A stretch of 64,000 bases of DNA from Maribacter orientalis (GCF_900109345.1 NZ_FNZN01000007.1:115816-179815), one strand, 5' to 3'; shown: positions 9,188 through 18,888, counted from the stretch's first letter. The notes: a model not told the origin generated them from the sequence alone. Made by a program: numbers and translations.

Positions 9188-11001
9188 TCAATTAACCCAG
9201 TCGGTACGTCCGTTAGGGTTTTCATAAAGGCAATTAACGCATTCTCTTCATTCAAAGAAAGTTCTAGCTTATCAAACGGTAATGTTTGATGTGGTAAATC
9301 AAAACCTAAACCTGCCCCACCCCCTAGATTATAAAAATTCACAACCTCTTCAAGAGTTTTATAAATTCCATTATGCATATATGGCGCAGTAACTGCTACA
9401 TTACGAACTGTCGGAGTTTTAAACATCCCTTTTTGCAAATCTTTTTTAGATATTTGAAAAAAGCCTTCGTCATCATCCAACTTTAGATTTTTGTTATTTG
9501 CTGGTACGCCAATCACCTCCTTCTCATGTTCCGCAAAAAATGGCGGTACAGTACCGTTAGTTAAGGGCATAAAATGACATGTAGCACAAAGAGCTTTTCC
9601 CATAAATAAATTAAATCCTAATTCTTCTTGCTCTGTATACGAATCTACTTCTCCCCTAATATTCTTATCAAATTTTGAATCGAAACCATTTAGTGTGGCT
9701 ATATATGAAGAAATTGCTTTTATAATTTCAGTATTCTTTGCAGAAACACCTCCATAAGCTTCATTAAATAATTGATTGTAGGTTGAATCAATTAGAATAT
9801 CTGAAGAAAATTGATGTACAGAGCTATTAAATTCTTTATCATTATTAAATACAGAAGATATTTGAGAAATTAAATCTGGTGATCTACCATCCCAAAATTG
9901 ACTCTTTTGAAAGGTCGCATTAATCAATGTAGGTGTGTTTCGTTCCAAATGATTTCCCTCGTTATCTATATTTAATGACAAACCATCTGCCCAGCCTTTA
10001 TTTGGGTTATGACATGTAACACAAGCCATAGTGCCATTCTTTGATAAATTTTTATCAAAAAACAATTTCTTACCTAAGGTAATTTGTTTTTCGGATGGAT
10101 TTCTATTGTTTGCTGGTACAAAGTAGTTGGTGTTAAACGAATTCGATTCAAAGAAGGTAGGAGCATCAAAATTAAAAGGATAATTATCTACCGGCTTCCA
10201 TAAATCGGATGCTTTTCTAATAGCTACCCAATTACGCGTTATCGGGTTTAAATAATCCTTAATGAAAACAAAGCGATTAAACGTTTCAAAGTTTGGCTGC
10301 TCTCCAATAAAATCGACGGCCAATTTAATATGTTGCCTAAACTCCTTATCCAATTGAGGGTTTGCTACGGTAATCAATTTTTTAATACTCATATCATACA
10401 CCTCCAATAAACTAAACAGAGACGTTTTAGTTTCTACTAATCCGAGTTCACTAACAGGAGTATCAAAACCAGATATACCTAAACTTAGTATTCGCATTAG
10501 TTGTTGGTGAGTAGCAATAAAAAATCGTTGCGGAGTAATAGGGCGCTGTGGTATGTATTCTCTTAAAACGACTAACAAACCTTTTGTTAATTCTAGTTCG
10601 CGCGCATAGGCTTCTTCACTTTCAATACCATCATAAATACTTTCCTCAATTTTTTGAAAACCAATTGGGGCCAATATTTTTTGAGTGTCTTCTGTCAAAA
10701 TTGGTAATGCCGGGCCGTTAGCTCTATGGCCTACCTCTGGCTTTAAATAGGAAGCATATGGTTCTGCTTTTTTAAACGCTTTTCTCGCAAGTTTAAAGTA
10801 CGTTTTTGCTTTCGGGTCATGTACATCAACCATAGCTAAAGAATCTAAATACTTCACAGCCAAAGCCATATTACTACCGTAATATGCTTGTGCCTCGGTA
10901 AAAATATCTACTTTTTTTTCTGCTGATTTTTCTTTTGTTTTGGGTTTACAACAAAACATGATCAATCCACCTAGAACTATATAAATTACCTTTTTTATCA
11001 T
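9184..11001 (-). CDS. Di-haem cytochrome c peroxidase (MauG family) lipoprotein
   Basis: 605 residues. The start MIKKVIYIVLGG...MFCCKPK looks like a lipoprotein signal with the lipid Cys at 17 or 18. A long N-terminal all-helical region (about 30-280) precedes the catalytic part, which has two haem c motifs, CVTCH (about 326) and CATCH (about 472), plus the TPTVRNVAVTAPYMHNG segment of bacterial cytochrome c peroxidases. The usual role is reduction of hydrogen peroxide, or a specialised oxidation as in MauG, in the periplasm. The N-terminal region roughly doubles the usual length, a form I recall from Bacteroidota. It follows a PhoX-like lipoprotein gene on the same strand. Confidence 0.88.
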   Translation of the reverse strand: MIKKVIYIVLGGLIMFCCKPKTKEKSAEKKVDIFTEAQAYYGSNMALAVKYLDSLAMVDVHDPKAKTYFKLARKAFKKAEPYASYLKPEVGHRANGPALPILTEDTQKILAPIGFQKIEESIYDGIESEEAYARELELTKGLLVVLREYIPQRPITPQRFFIATHQQLMRILSLGISGFDTPVSELGLVETKTSLFSLLEVYDMSIKKLITVANPQLDKEFRQHIKLAVDFIGEQPNFETFNRFVFIKDYLNPITRNWVAIRKASDLWKPVDNYPFNFDAPTFFESNSFNTNYFVPANNRNPSEKQITLGKKLFFDKNLSKNGTMACVTCHNPNKGWADGLSLNIDNEGNHLERNTPTLINATFQKSQFWDGRSPDLISQISSVFNNDKEFNSSVHQFSSDILIDSTYNQLFNEAYGGVSAKNTEIIKAISSYIATLNGFDSKFDKNIRGEVDSYTEQEELGFNLFMGKALCATCHFMPLTNGTVPPFFAEHEKEVIGVPANNKNLKLDDDEGFFQISKKDLQKGMFKTPTVRNVAVTAPYMHNGIYKTLEEVVNFYNLGGGAGLGFDLPHQTLPFDKLELSLNEENALIAFMKTLTDVPTGLID

Positions 11002-11022
11002 GCTAATTATTTAAAATATAGA

Positions 11023-11054
11023 AAAGGACCTTCAACCATTTATGAAGGTCCTTT
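11023..11054 (-). terminator. Hairpin between the PhoX-like and peroxidase genes
   Basis: A perfect 11-bp stem (AAAGGACCTTC with GAAGGTCCTTT) and 10-nt loop follow the stop of the PhoX-like gene on the minus strand and are trailed by a T-rich stretch. It can act as a terminator or as an attenuator that sets the amount of the downstream peroxidase. Confidence 0.7.
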
Positions 11055-11073
11055 CAAAAAATTGATAGCTAAA

Positions 11074-12651
11074 CTATCTCGGTAAGCCTTTTAAAATAAC
11101 GATTTGCCCACCTTGATTATCTTCGTAATCTGTATTGACATGACCATCGCGCCCTTTAAAAGAATCGTTTTTCCAGTAGTGAGGTTGAAGGTTTAATATG
11201 AAGGTACCTGGTACACCAACCTTATCAGAAATATCTATAAGTGCGCCAAATTCACCACCATCGCCGTCGCCAACATTTAATGAACCATCTGTAGTAAGGT
11301 CTGATCTTAAAACTAATTCTAAAACAGGACGAATACTGTTACCATTTAAATCGGATTGATAGATATATGCAGCATGACCTCTATCAAATGAATTAGGATC
11401 TTCTTGAAAATAAACAAAGTTTTCAGTAACACAGATATTATCTGGACTCTGAAGCATGCTAAGATTACCATCTGCATTGTTTGTATCGGTATTTCCGCTC
11501 ACAATTTGAGTTAACTTTCCAGATAAAGGTGCATCGGCATCCAATTCTAATTTATAAACTGTACCCCAATCATTATATGTGCCAGCGCCTGGTCCTCTAC
11601 CAGTTACCGCAAAAAATACATTTCTTCCCATTTCATCAGTACCTTTCTGGTAATCAACATCTTCAACTCTCATAAAGGCAGAAGCAAAAACATTTACAGA
11701 TGCATCTTCCATTTCATTTTTAGTCATATCAGCACCATCTACAATTTCAACAAATTCAACATCATAAGAAGTTTGAAAATCTAAGTTCGATTCATTGTAA
11801 ATAGTTGAAGCGGTAACATTCATAACACCTCCAAGTCCGTCAGAAATTTGTTTGAAACGCAGAACATATATTTTACCACCAGTTAAATCAGCATCACCGG
11901 TTTCAGAATAATATAAAGAAACTTGACCTTCAGAACCACTTGAGTCATCATCACCACCTATAATTACGGTTTTACCTGGGTATGCATTTTTTGGTAATGG
12001 AACTGCATTTTCCCAAGAGAATTCACCTAAGGCATCTAAACCAAAATCAGCAGTCGGTGTCGGAGTAACAATGTATGGGTCAATCGCCTTTACATCATAA
12101 TTAATACTTTCTGAAGCAGACAGAAATATGTCAGAAGCACCGCCATGAATTTCAGCCTCCCACATGGTTGCTGAACATTGACGTGCAAAATCTGCAACAC
12201 CAGAATTCAACAACCAATCACCACTTATCGGATTTAAATTAGCATCCAGTTTTATTCTTGAAACTGCATAAGCATCTTCAGAGTTAACTACATAAATATA
12301 TCCATCACTTTCTGGGTCTTTTAAAAAGCCTGCCCCATCTTGAGCTCCAACCAATTTAAAGTCATTGCTAAGAGTATCCGAAGAACTTATTAATGAATAT
12401 GCTTCAACATAATTAAACTGAGGCATCATAGCGACTAATGGTGCCAAATTAGACTTGTTCTCGAACATTATTTCTGAAGCGATTAAATCTTCTCCGTCCT
12501 CACCATTTACTCCGTCTGCACCATTTGAGCCATCAACGCCATCAATACCGTCGCGACCATCAATACCATCTTCAGGATCACAACCAATAATAGCAACGCC
12601 TATACAGGTAAGCAAAAGGGTTTTAAAAAGTAAGTTTTTTGATTTTTTCAT
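11074..12651 (-). CDS. PhoX/DUF839-like lipoprotein with a collagen-like N-terminal stretch
   Basis: 525 residues from the ATG at 12651; a TTG two codons earlier is less likely. A lipobox places the lipid Cys at 24 (GVAIIGCDPEDG). Residues about 25-55 are Gly-x-y repeats of collagen type (GIDGRDGIDGVDG and on), then a beta-propeller-like domain. Segments LQSPDNICVTENFVYFQED and GEFGALIDIS resemble DUF839/PhoX alkaline phosphatases, calcium- and iron-dependent periplasmic enzymes. I see the family resemblance but cannot confirm the metal ligands, so it may be a non-catalytic relative. It is probably co-expressed with the peroxidase. Confidence 0.65.
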   Translation of the reverse strand: MKKSKNLLFKTLLLTCIGVAIIGCDPEDGIDGRDGIDGVDGSNGADGVNGEDGEDLIASEIMFENKSNLAPLVAMMPQFNYVEAYSLISSSDTLSNDFKLVGAQDGAGFLKDPESDGYIYVVNSEDAYAVSRIKLDANLNPISGDWLLNSGVADFARQCSATMWEAEIHGGASDIFLSASESINYDVKAIDPYIVTPTPTADFGLDALGEFSWENAVPLPKNAYPGKTVIIGGDDDSSGSEGQVSLYYSETGDADLTGGKIYVLRFKQISDGLGGVMNVTASTIYNESNLDFQTSYDVEFVEIVDGADMTKNEMEDASVNVFASAFMRVEDVDYQKGTDEMGRNVFFAVTGRGPGAGTYNDWGTVYKLELDADAPLSGKLTQIVSGNTDTNNADGNLSMLQSPDNICVTENFVYFQEDPNSFDRGHAAYIYQSDLNGNSIRPVLELVLRSDLTTDGSLNVGDGDGGEFGALIDISDKVGVPGTFILNLQPHYWKNDSFKGRDGHVNTDYEDNQGGQIVILKGLPR

Positions 12652-13104
12652 TTTCAATTTAGTTTTAAGGTTATGTATTCGGCAAAACTAGATTGAGTTG
12701 TTTGTTTTAAAGTTCAATTAAAATTAGCATTGCTTTACGCTTAGCTTAACTAAATGTTAAGATGTAAATTTTAGGAACCTATAAAATCATTTAATCTTAA
12801 AGAAATTGTAATGCAATAAACAATGTGTCTTTACTACTTAAAAATCAATTAGTTAAAATACCATCCTAAGGGCAGTAATTACAAAAACTGGTTTTAAACT
12901 ATTCTATTCTAAACAAAACATGTGTCAATAGTTTTATATCGAATCGGCATATTTTCACTTAATAACTTTAATTATAATCGTATGCATTGGCGATATATAA
13001 TAGAATTTCTATGTTTTTTAATTAGCATAAATTCATTCTGTCACTAAAGGAAATAATTCTTTTAATATTCTTATTTTCGTTTAAAAACAGAACCTTAGAA
13101 AACC
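12652..13104. promoter_or_regulatory. 453-bp divergent intergenic region
   Basis: This AT-rich region separates the divergent PhoX-like and S10 peptidase genes. On the minus strand a perfect -7 box, TAGTTTTG, lies at 12683-12690, 32 bp before the PhoX-like ATG; the nearest TTG (12715-12717) is 24 bp away, longer than ideal. No ORF, repeat or RNA structure stands out in the remainder. Its length leaves room for regulator sites I cannot identify. Confidence 0.4.
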
Positions 13105-14589
13105 ATGAAAAAAATTTTACAATTATCTATTTGTTTGATAACTACCATCGGCTTGGCACAGTCTAGGACATTGCCAATTGACACCGTTATTACTACACAG
13201 CATAATGCTACTATTAATGGCGCAACTTTTTCTTATACAGCACAAACAGGAACTCAACCTGTGTGGGATGAAAATGCAAAACCTATTGCTTCATTACATT
13301 ACACCTATTACACAAGAAATAACATTAAAGATCGCGCTGCTAGACCACTATTAATTTCTTTTAATGGCGGACCAGGTTCTGGGTCTGTTTGGATGCACCT
13401 TGCATACACAGGTCCAAGAATATTAAAAATCGATGATGAAGGCTATCCAGTTCAGCCATACGGAGTTAATGAAAATCCGTTTTCAGTTCTTGATATTGCG
13501 GATATTGTCTATGTGAATCCTGCAAATACTGGTTATTCTAGAACAATTCCTGAATCTGGGGATGAAGTAGATCGTAAAAAATTCTTCGGTATCAACGCGG
13601 ATATTACTTATTTGGCAGAATGGCTGAATACATTTGTAACCCGTAACAACCGATGGAGTTCGCCCAAATATTTAATTGGCGAAAGTTATGGTGGCCCAAG
13701 GGTTATGGGTCTTTCATTAGAACTGCAGAATAAGCAATGGATGTACCTAAACGGTGTAATTCTAGTATCTCCTGCCGATTATAAAATTTTACGAAACGAA
13801 GGCCCAGTAGCAGAAGCTATAAATCTTCCCTATTTTACGGCTGCGGCTTGGCATCACAAAGCATTACCAGCTGAATTACAAGGGAAAGACCTTTTGGATA
13901 TTCTCCCAGAATCCGAAGATTATACAATTAATACCTTAATTCCCGCATTGGCAAAAGGAGGATTTATATCTGATCAAGAAAAAACAACCATTGCTAAAAA
14001 GATGTCTTATTACTCCGGCTTGGAAACGAAAGATATAATAGACCAAAACCTATCTGTACCTACCTCCTTTTTCTGGAAGAATTTATTAAAGGAAAAAGGC
14101 GGTTATACCGTTGGAAGATTGGATTCAAGATATTTAGGCATGGATAAGCAGCTTTTGGGCATGCGACCTGATTACAATTCTGAGTTGACCTCTTGGCTGC
14201 ATAGTTTTACCCCAGCAATAAACTATTACTTGCAAGAAGAACTGAAATTTAAGACCGATGTAAAATATAATATGTTCGGTCCTGTGCATCCTTGGGACAA
14301 CTCTGACGAGAATACTCGTGAAAGCCTAAGACAGGCCATGGCACAAAATCCATATTTAAACGTAATGGTACAATCAGGTTACTATGATGGCGCAACGACT
14401 TATTTTAACGCTAAATACCTAATGTGGCAAGTAGATCCAAGCGGAAGAATGAAAGATAGGTTTAGCTTTAAAGGTTATCGTTCTGGTCACATGATGTATT
14501 TAAGAAGAGAAGATCTTAAAACTGCAAATGATGATATACGTGATTTTATCGAAAAAACTATGACAAATGGTAAGAGTGCAAAATACTAA
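13105..14589 (+). CDS. S10 family serine carboxypeptidase-like protein, secreted
   Basis: 494 residues. A signal peptide (1-18, ending TIGLAQ) implies export. Family marks are FNGGPGSGSVWMHLAYTGPR (oxyanion region), GESYGGPR with nucleophile S194, and the catalytic His in YRSGHMMYLR (about H462); the Asp is expected in DGATTYFNAKY or nearby. S10 enzymes cleave C-terminal residues, often at acidic pH; bacterial members are poorly studied and the substrate is unknown. The gene stands alone and converges on a minus-strand membrane protein gene 9 bp away. Confidence 0.88.
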   Translation: MKKILQLSICLITTIGLAQSRTLPIDTVITTQHNATINGATFSYTAQTGTQPVWDENAKPIASLHYTYYTRNNIKDRAARPLLISFNGGPGSGSVWMHLAYTGPRILKIDDEGYPVQPYGVNENPFSVLDIADIVYVNPANTGYSRTIPESGDEVDRKKFFGINADITYLAEWLNTFVTRNNRWSSPKYLIGESYGGPRVMGLSLELQNKQWMYLNGVILVSPADYKILRNEGPVAEAINLPYFTAAAWHHKALPAELQGKDLLDILPESEDYTINTLIPALAKGGFISDQEKTTIAKKMSYYSGLETKDIIDQNLSVPTSFFWKNLLKEKGGYTVGRLDSRYLGMDKQLLGMRPDYNSELTSWLHSFTPAINYYLQEELKFKTDVKYNMFGPVHPWDNSDENTRESLRQAMAQNPYLNVMVQSGYYDGATTYFNAKYLMWQVDPSGRMKDRFSFKGYRSGHMMYLRREDLKTANDDIRDFIEKTMTNGKSAKY

Positions 14590-14598
14590 CGTATAAGT

Positions 14599-15054
14599 TT
14601 ACCTTTCCATTACGGCTTTAGACATTCCTAATAAAGACAAAGAATTAATTTCAGCGTTTTCTATTAGGAATGTTTTTTTTATTTCTAATTCAGAATAGCT
14701 GACAGCGTCTTTAAAAAGCTTATCTCGTTTGCGCTGCTTTCTTTTTTTAAAAATATCGATGGTAACACCCACTGTTGCACCACCCAATACAGTAGCCAAC
14801 AAATCGGCATTGTCCCAACCACCATATTGCTTTTGGTCAATACTTTCTTTTGCCAAGCCAATAAGTAAACTACCTCCTATAGCCCCAATAAACGTCCAAG
14901 TTCTATCACCATCTGAAATTTGACTAGCTACTCCTGCACCTACTAAACCATACAAATTTCCTCCAAGAAAGTGAAGCACCTTATCTTGCTCTACTTGACT
15001 ATATGTGCTGTGTAGCGATATTAGAATAAAAAGGAAAGCAAATATTTTTTTCAT
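14599..15054 (-). CDS. Exported membrane protein of unknown function
   Basis: 151 residues from the ATG at 15054; the frame extends three codons to a TTG that is unlikely to be used. A signal peptide ends near HSTYSQ. The core contains DKVLHFLGGNLYGLVGAG, a Gly-rich amphipathic stretch, GWDNADLLATVLGG and GVTIDIFKKRKQRKR, seen in many flavobacterial proteins and resembling small two-pass or outer-membrane-associated DUF2279-like proteins. I do not know a function. The basic tail is probably cytoplasmic if the protein sits in the inner membrane. Confidence 0.6.
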   Translation of the reverse strand: MKKIFAFLFILISLHSTYSQVEQDKVLHFLGGNLYGLVGAGVASQISDGDRTWTFIGAIGGSLLIGLAKESIDQKQYGGWDNADLLATVLGGATVGVTIDIFKKRKQRKRDKLFKDAVSYSELEIKKTFLIENAEINSLSLLGMSKAVMER

Positions 15055-15167
15055 AGTGCGCAAAGATAGAAATTCTAAGATATTGGTCGACTTAAAAAAG
15101 GGTTATGATTACTAAACTAAATCGGTACTAATTTTAATTTATAGTATCTTAGAATTTTAAAAACTAT

Positions 15168-15626
15168 ATGGAATTAAAGAACTTTATTAAAAGTCTAAAA
15201 ATAATGCACCTATTTTTAGTTGCTGGTCTAAGTATTTTCACCATTTGGGTCATACTTCAAATTAACAGCTTTAACACCAGTACAAATGGTGATAATGTAT
15301 ATTTATATCTAGTCCCTGTTCTTGCTTTATTAGGCTATTTTGGAAGTCAAATGATTTTTAAAAAAATGACAGCGAGTATAAAGTTAGAAAGTCAATTAAC
15401 AGATAAATTGAAGAAATATCAATCTGCATTGCACCTTAAATACGCTCTTATTGAAATTCCTGCTTTTCTAGGCCTTTTTGTCTATTTTAATACTGGCAAT
15501 GCCTTACCCGTTGTAATCTCTATCTGTTTATTGGCTTATTTATTCGTACAAAAACCAAATAAAGAAAACATAGTCAATAGCTTACCATTAACTTCAGAAG
15601 AAAAAACCCTAGTTCAAAACTCATAA
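15168..15626 (+). CDS. Four-span membrane protein, unknown function
   Basis: 152 residues with hydrophobic segments at about 13-33, 43-62, 88-105 and 109-127, and a charged linker containing EKTLVQN at the C-terminus. No named family recognised, though similar proteins occur across flavobacteria. It ends 13 bp before the SGNH hydrolase gene, so the two may share a transcript. Confidence 0.65.
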   Translation: MELKNFIKSLKIMHLFLVAGLSIFTIWVILQINSFNTSTNGDNVYLYLVPVLALLGYFGSQMIFKKMTASIKLESQLTDKLKKYQSALHLKYALIEIPAFLGLFVYFNTGNALPVVISICLLAYLFVQKPNKENIVNSLPLTSEEKTLVQNS

Positions 15627-15639
15627 CCCAATCCAAAAA

Positions 15640-16326
15640 ATGAAAAATTTAAATAAATTAATATTAGCCTGTATGTTATCTCTTTTTGGACTAGCTGATT
15701 TACAATCACAAGATTGGGCCGACTTAAATCGATTTAAAGAGGAAAACACAAAACTACCAAGTGTTCAAGAAAATGAAAATCGCATTTTATTTATGGGGAA
15801 TTCCATTACTATTGGCTGGTTAAATCTTAGACCAGAATTCTTTGCAAATAAACCTTATGTTAACCGCGGCATAAGTGGACAAACTACACCACAAATGTTG
15901 GTTAGATTTAGACAAGATGTAATTGATTTACATCCTAAGGTCGTAATCCTTTTAGCTGGCACTAATGATATTGCTGGTAATACAGGACCTTCGACATTAA
16001 AAATGATAATGGACAATATTAAAGGTATGTCCGAAATAGCCCAAGCCAATGGTATTAAAGTAATTCTATCCTCTACCTTACCTGCCTACGATTATCCATG
16101 GAAACCAGGATTAGAACCTTCAGGAAAAATAATTGAATTAAATAAAATGATTAAGGAGTATGCGGAATTAAAAGATCATATTTATTTAGATTATTTCTCT
16201 GCCATGGTTGATGAACGTAACGGATTACCTAAAAAATATGCTGAGGATGAAGTACACCCAACCATTGAAGGCTATAAGGTAATGGAACCTCTAGTAGAAG
16301 CTGCTATTAAAGAGGCATTGAATTAA
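15640..16326 (+). CDS. SGNH/GDSL-type hydrolase, secreted
   Basis: 228 residues. A signal peptide (1-23, ending LQSQ) precedes the domain. The blocks are visible: FMGNSITIGW with S55 as nucleophile, the block II Gly in RGISGQTT, LLAGTNDIAGN for block III, and DEVHPTIEGY carrying the Asp and His. The family includes lipases, acyl-esterases and carbohydrate acetyl-esterases; for a periplasmic or secreted flavobacterial member, deacetylation of polysaccharide is likely but unproven. The gene follows a membrane protein gene by 13 bp. Confidence 0.9.
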   Translation: MKNLNKLILACMLSLFGLADLQSQDWADLNRFKEENTKLPSVQENENRILFMGNSITIGWLNLRPEFFANKPYVNRGISGQTTPQMLVRFRQDVIDLHPKVVILLAGTNDIAGNTGPSTLKMIMDNIKGMSEIAQANGIKVILSSTLPAYDYPWKPGLEPSGKIIELNKMIKEYAELKDHIYLDYFSAMVDERNGLPKKYAEDEVHPTIEGYKVMEPLVEAAIKEALN

Positions 16327-16467
16327 TGGTTGAATTACCTTAAAAAAAAACGACCGTACTCGACTTAAATGTTACATTGATTATGTTCTGCGTTAAAATA
16401 GTAGTTTACTTATTTCATATGTTCATCAGTCTTTTGATATAAAAATCTTTTTATGCGATAACTACTT

Positions 16468-16905
16468 ATGAAAACCAAAGCCATATTTTTTTTTATAACT
16501 GTAGTCCTTATAGCTTCATGCTCTTCTAAGAGTACAACAGAACAAGATCATAAAAAGATTGTGGCCATCTTAAATCAACAAGAAATCGACTGGAACAATC
16601 ATGATTTAGAAGGTTTTATGGATGGGTATTGGAAATCAGATTCACTGTATTTTTATAGTGGTAAAAAGCTGAAATCTGGTTGGGAAAACACATTATATAG
16701 TTATTTAAAAAGTTATCCTGACAAGTCTTATTCAGGCACCTTAAAGTTTACTATAGCAAAGATTTCTGCTATAACTTCTGATTCTTACTTTGTAATGGGA
16801 GAATACAACTTAACACGCGAAGTTGGCAATGCAACAGGAACATTCATGATTATTTTTAAAAGAATAAATGGCGAATGGAAGATCATTGCCGATTCTTCTT
16901 GTTGA
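16468..16905 (+). CDS. SnoaL/DUF4440-like lipoprotein
   Basis: 145 residues. The lipobox VLIASCSSK places a lipid Cys near residue 18. The remainder has the NTF2-like pattern: an N-terminal helix with ILNQQEIDWNNHDLEGFMDGYW, and the C-terminal beta strands GTFMIIFKRINGEWKIIADSSC. Such domains bind small ligands or act as accessory subunits; nothing identifies a ligand. It is a single gene in a run of exported proteins. Confidence 0.75.
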   Translation: MKTKAIFFFITVVLIASCSSKSTTEQDHKKIVAILNQQEIDWNNHDLEGFMDGYWKSDSLYFYSGKKLKSGWENTLYSYLKSYPDKSYSGTLKFTIAKISAITSDSYFVMGEYNLTREVGNATGTFMIIFKRINGEWKIIADSSC

Positions 16906-16961
16906 CCTCTTATAGTAGTTATCTTTTGATTATTTTTGGGAAATTTTGATTAAAAAATAAT

Positions 16962-18527
16962 ATGAAAAAAACATTAACATTATTGGTCACTTTGGCCCTA
17001 TCATGTAACTCCTCTCAAAAAACGGTTAAAGAAGCGACTGCTGAAACTGTTTCAGATGAGGCATCAGAAATTAGTTTTGCAGAATCCATTACCGAAAATG
17101 AATTAAAAGAACATTTATTCACCTATGCTTCAGATGAATATGAAGGAAGAGAAACTGGTGAACCTGGTCAAAAAATGGCGATAGCTTATATTAAGGCTGA
17201 ATATGAAAAATTAAAAATTCCTGCTGCGAAAGCCGACGGCGACTATTTTCAAGAGGTTCCTTTAGAAATAAGTAAACTACCTATAGGTAAATTAAATATA
17301 GAAGGTAAAGACTTTCCTATTGGCGAGCATGTTTTAACTTTTTCAGCAGCCAACACTTCTACTAATGAAATTGTATATGCGGGTTATGGAATAGAAGAAC
17401 CAAATTACTCTAACTACAAAGACATTAATGTAGAAGGAAAGATTGTATTACTTAAAGCAGGAGAACCTAAAAACTCTGACGGCACATATACAATTTCAGG
17501 AACTAGGGAAGCTTCTATATGGAGTAACATGTCTGAATCACTAACTAAAAGAATTCAAATAGCAGCTGATAAAGGCGCTACAGGAATTCTTTACTACGAT
17601 ACCGAAAACTTTAACAGATTTAAACGAAGGTTCGAGGCTATGAAATCGAACAACAATGACCGAATGGAACTTGTTGATAATGGCGCAACAGAGTTTTATA
17701 GCCTATTCATAGATCAGGTGTTAGCTAAAGACATATTATCATCAATTGATACTGATGACACATCTAAAGTACTTAACAAAGCATTACAATTAAGTTTTGA
17801 AAGTTCTAACGATAAAATTACCTCAGAAAATGTAGCCGCACTTATTAAAGGAACAGAAAAACCAAATGAATATTTAGTAATATCCTCACACTTGGATCAT
17901 ATAGGCATTTCGCCAAATGGCGATATAAACAATGGAGCCGATGATGATGGCTCTGGAACCGTTGCTTTATTGGAAATTGCAGAAGCATTTAAATTAGCAG
18001 CTGATGCTGGTAAAGGACCTAAAAGATCAATACTGTTTTTACATGTTACTGGTGAGGAAAAAGGACTCCTAGGTTCTCAATATTATACAGATATAGAGCC
18101 AATTGTTCCCTTAGCCAATACAGTAGCAAACTTAAATATTGACATGATTGGTAGAATAGATCCAAATCGTGAAGGTGAACGAAACTATATTTATCTTATT
18201 GGATCAGACAAATTGAGCTCAGAGCTTCATAATCTTTCAGAAAGTGTAAATAAAAACTTCGCAAATATTGAATTGGATTATACCTATAATGATGAAAATG
18301 ATCCTAATCGTTTTTATTATAGAAGTGACCATTATAACTTCGCAAAAAACAATATTCCAATTATTTTTTATTTTAATGGCACTCACGACGACTATCATCG
18401 ACCAAGTGACACACCAGATAAAATAAATTATGACTTATTACAAAACAGGGCACGACTTATCTTTTATACTGCTTGGGACATTGCAAATAGAGAACAACGA
18501 ATTGTAGTGGACAAACCAGTAAACTAA
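16962..18527 (+). CDS. M28 family zinc aminopeptidase, lipoprotein
   Basis: 521 residues. The N-terminus ends in a lipobox (LALSCNSS, lipid Cys about 15). A PA-like insert lies at about 120-230, then the M28 catalytic domain: SSHLDHIG (first His about 310), NNGADDDGSGTVALLE with the bridging Asp, HVTGEEKGLLGS with the catalytic and ligand Glu, LNIDMIGR, and a late ligand in RSDHYNF. M28 enzymes release N-terminal amino acids from peptides, here presumably in the periplasm or at the outer membrane for nutrient use. A strong terminator follows. Confidence 0.9.
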   Translation: MKKTLTLLVTLALSCNSSQKTVKEATAETVSDEASEISFAESITENELKEHLFTYASDEYEGRETGEPGQKMAIAYIKAEYEKLKIPAAKADGDYFQEVPLEISKLPIGKLNIEGKDFPIGEHVLTFSAANTSTNEIVYAGYGIEEPNYSNYKDINVEGKIVLLKAGEPKNSDGTYTISGTREASIWSNMSESLTKRIQIAADKGATGILYYDTENFNRFKRRFEAMKSNNNDRMELVDNGATEFYSLFIDQVLAKDILSSIDTDDTSKVLNKALQLSFESSNDKITSENVAALIKGTEKPNEYLVISSHLDHIGISPNGDINNGADDDGSGTVALLEIAEAFKLAADAGKGPKRSILFLHVTGEEKGLLGSQYYTDIEPIVPLANTVANLNIDMIGRIDPNREGERNYIYLIGSDKLSSELHNLSESVNKNFANIELDYTYNDENDPNRFYYRSDHYNFAKNNIPIIFYFNGTHDDYHRPSDTPDKINYDLLQNRARLIFYTAWDIANREQRIVVDKPVN

Positions 18528-18544
18528 TTTTACTGTAAAATTAA

Positions 18545-18578
18545 AAAAGCCTGTTAACTTACTAATTAACAGGCTTTT
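18545..18578 (+). terminator. Terminator after the M28 peptidase gene
   Basis: A perfect stem (AAAAGCCTGTTAA with TTAACAGGCTTTT) and 8-nt loop begin 17 bp past the stop codon and end in a T run. Confidence 0.88.
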
Positions 18579-18617
18579 CTCATTTAAACATATCATGTTC
18601 ATAAATAATATTAAAAC

Positions 18618-18648
18618 AAAAAAGCCTTGGAAAAAATCCAAGGCTTTT
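18618..18648 (-). terminator. Terminator of the tRNA-His transcript
   Basis: On the minus strand, 11 bases beyond the tRNA 3' end, a stem AAAAGCCTTGGA with TCCAAGGCTTTT is followed by a T run. Confidence 0.85.
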
Positions 18649-18659
18649 AGTTTGCTTAG

Positions 18660-18734
18660 GGTGGAAGACCGGGTTCGAACCGGCGACCCTCGGTACCACA
18701 AACCGATGCTCTAACCAGCTGAGCTACAACCACC
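18660..18734 (-). tRNA. tRNA-His (anticodon GTG)
   Basis: The cloverleaf can be drawn by eye: D arm AGCTCAGCTGGTTAGAGC, anticodon loop TTGTGGT with GTG, T arm GCCGG-TTCGAAC-CCGGT, and the extra 5' G(-1) opposite C73 that marks tRNA-His. CCA is not encoded. The acceptor stem has two adjacent U.U oppositions (positions 5-68 and 6-67). The gene has its own promoter and terminator. Confidence 0.95.
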
Positions 18735-18749
18735 ATTTGTAAGCGAGTG

Positions 18750-18780
18750 CAAATGTAAATTTTTTAAATAGTACTCACAA
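18750..18780 (-). promoter_or_regulatory. Promoter of tRNA-His
   Basis: On the minus strand TTG (18780-18778), a 20-bp spacer and TACATTTG (18757-18750) match the Bacteroidota -33/-7 consensus. The box ends 15 bp before the tRNA 5' end. The same spacing is found at the tRNA-Met promoter. Confidence 0.75.
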
Positions 18781-18888
18781 ATAATAAATGATATTTGAAT
18801 AAAAATTTCAATTTTTCCCATGCTTAATATTTTTCTAATTAAATTGTTAAACAATTATGGAAGATTACTTTTTATATTTTTAAAATTA

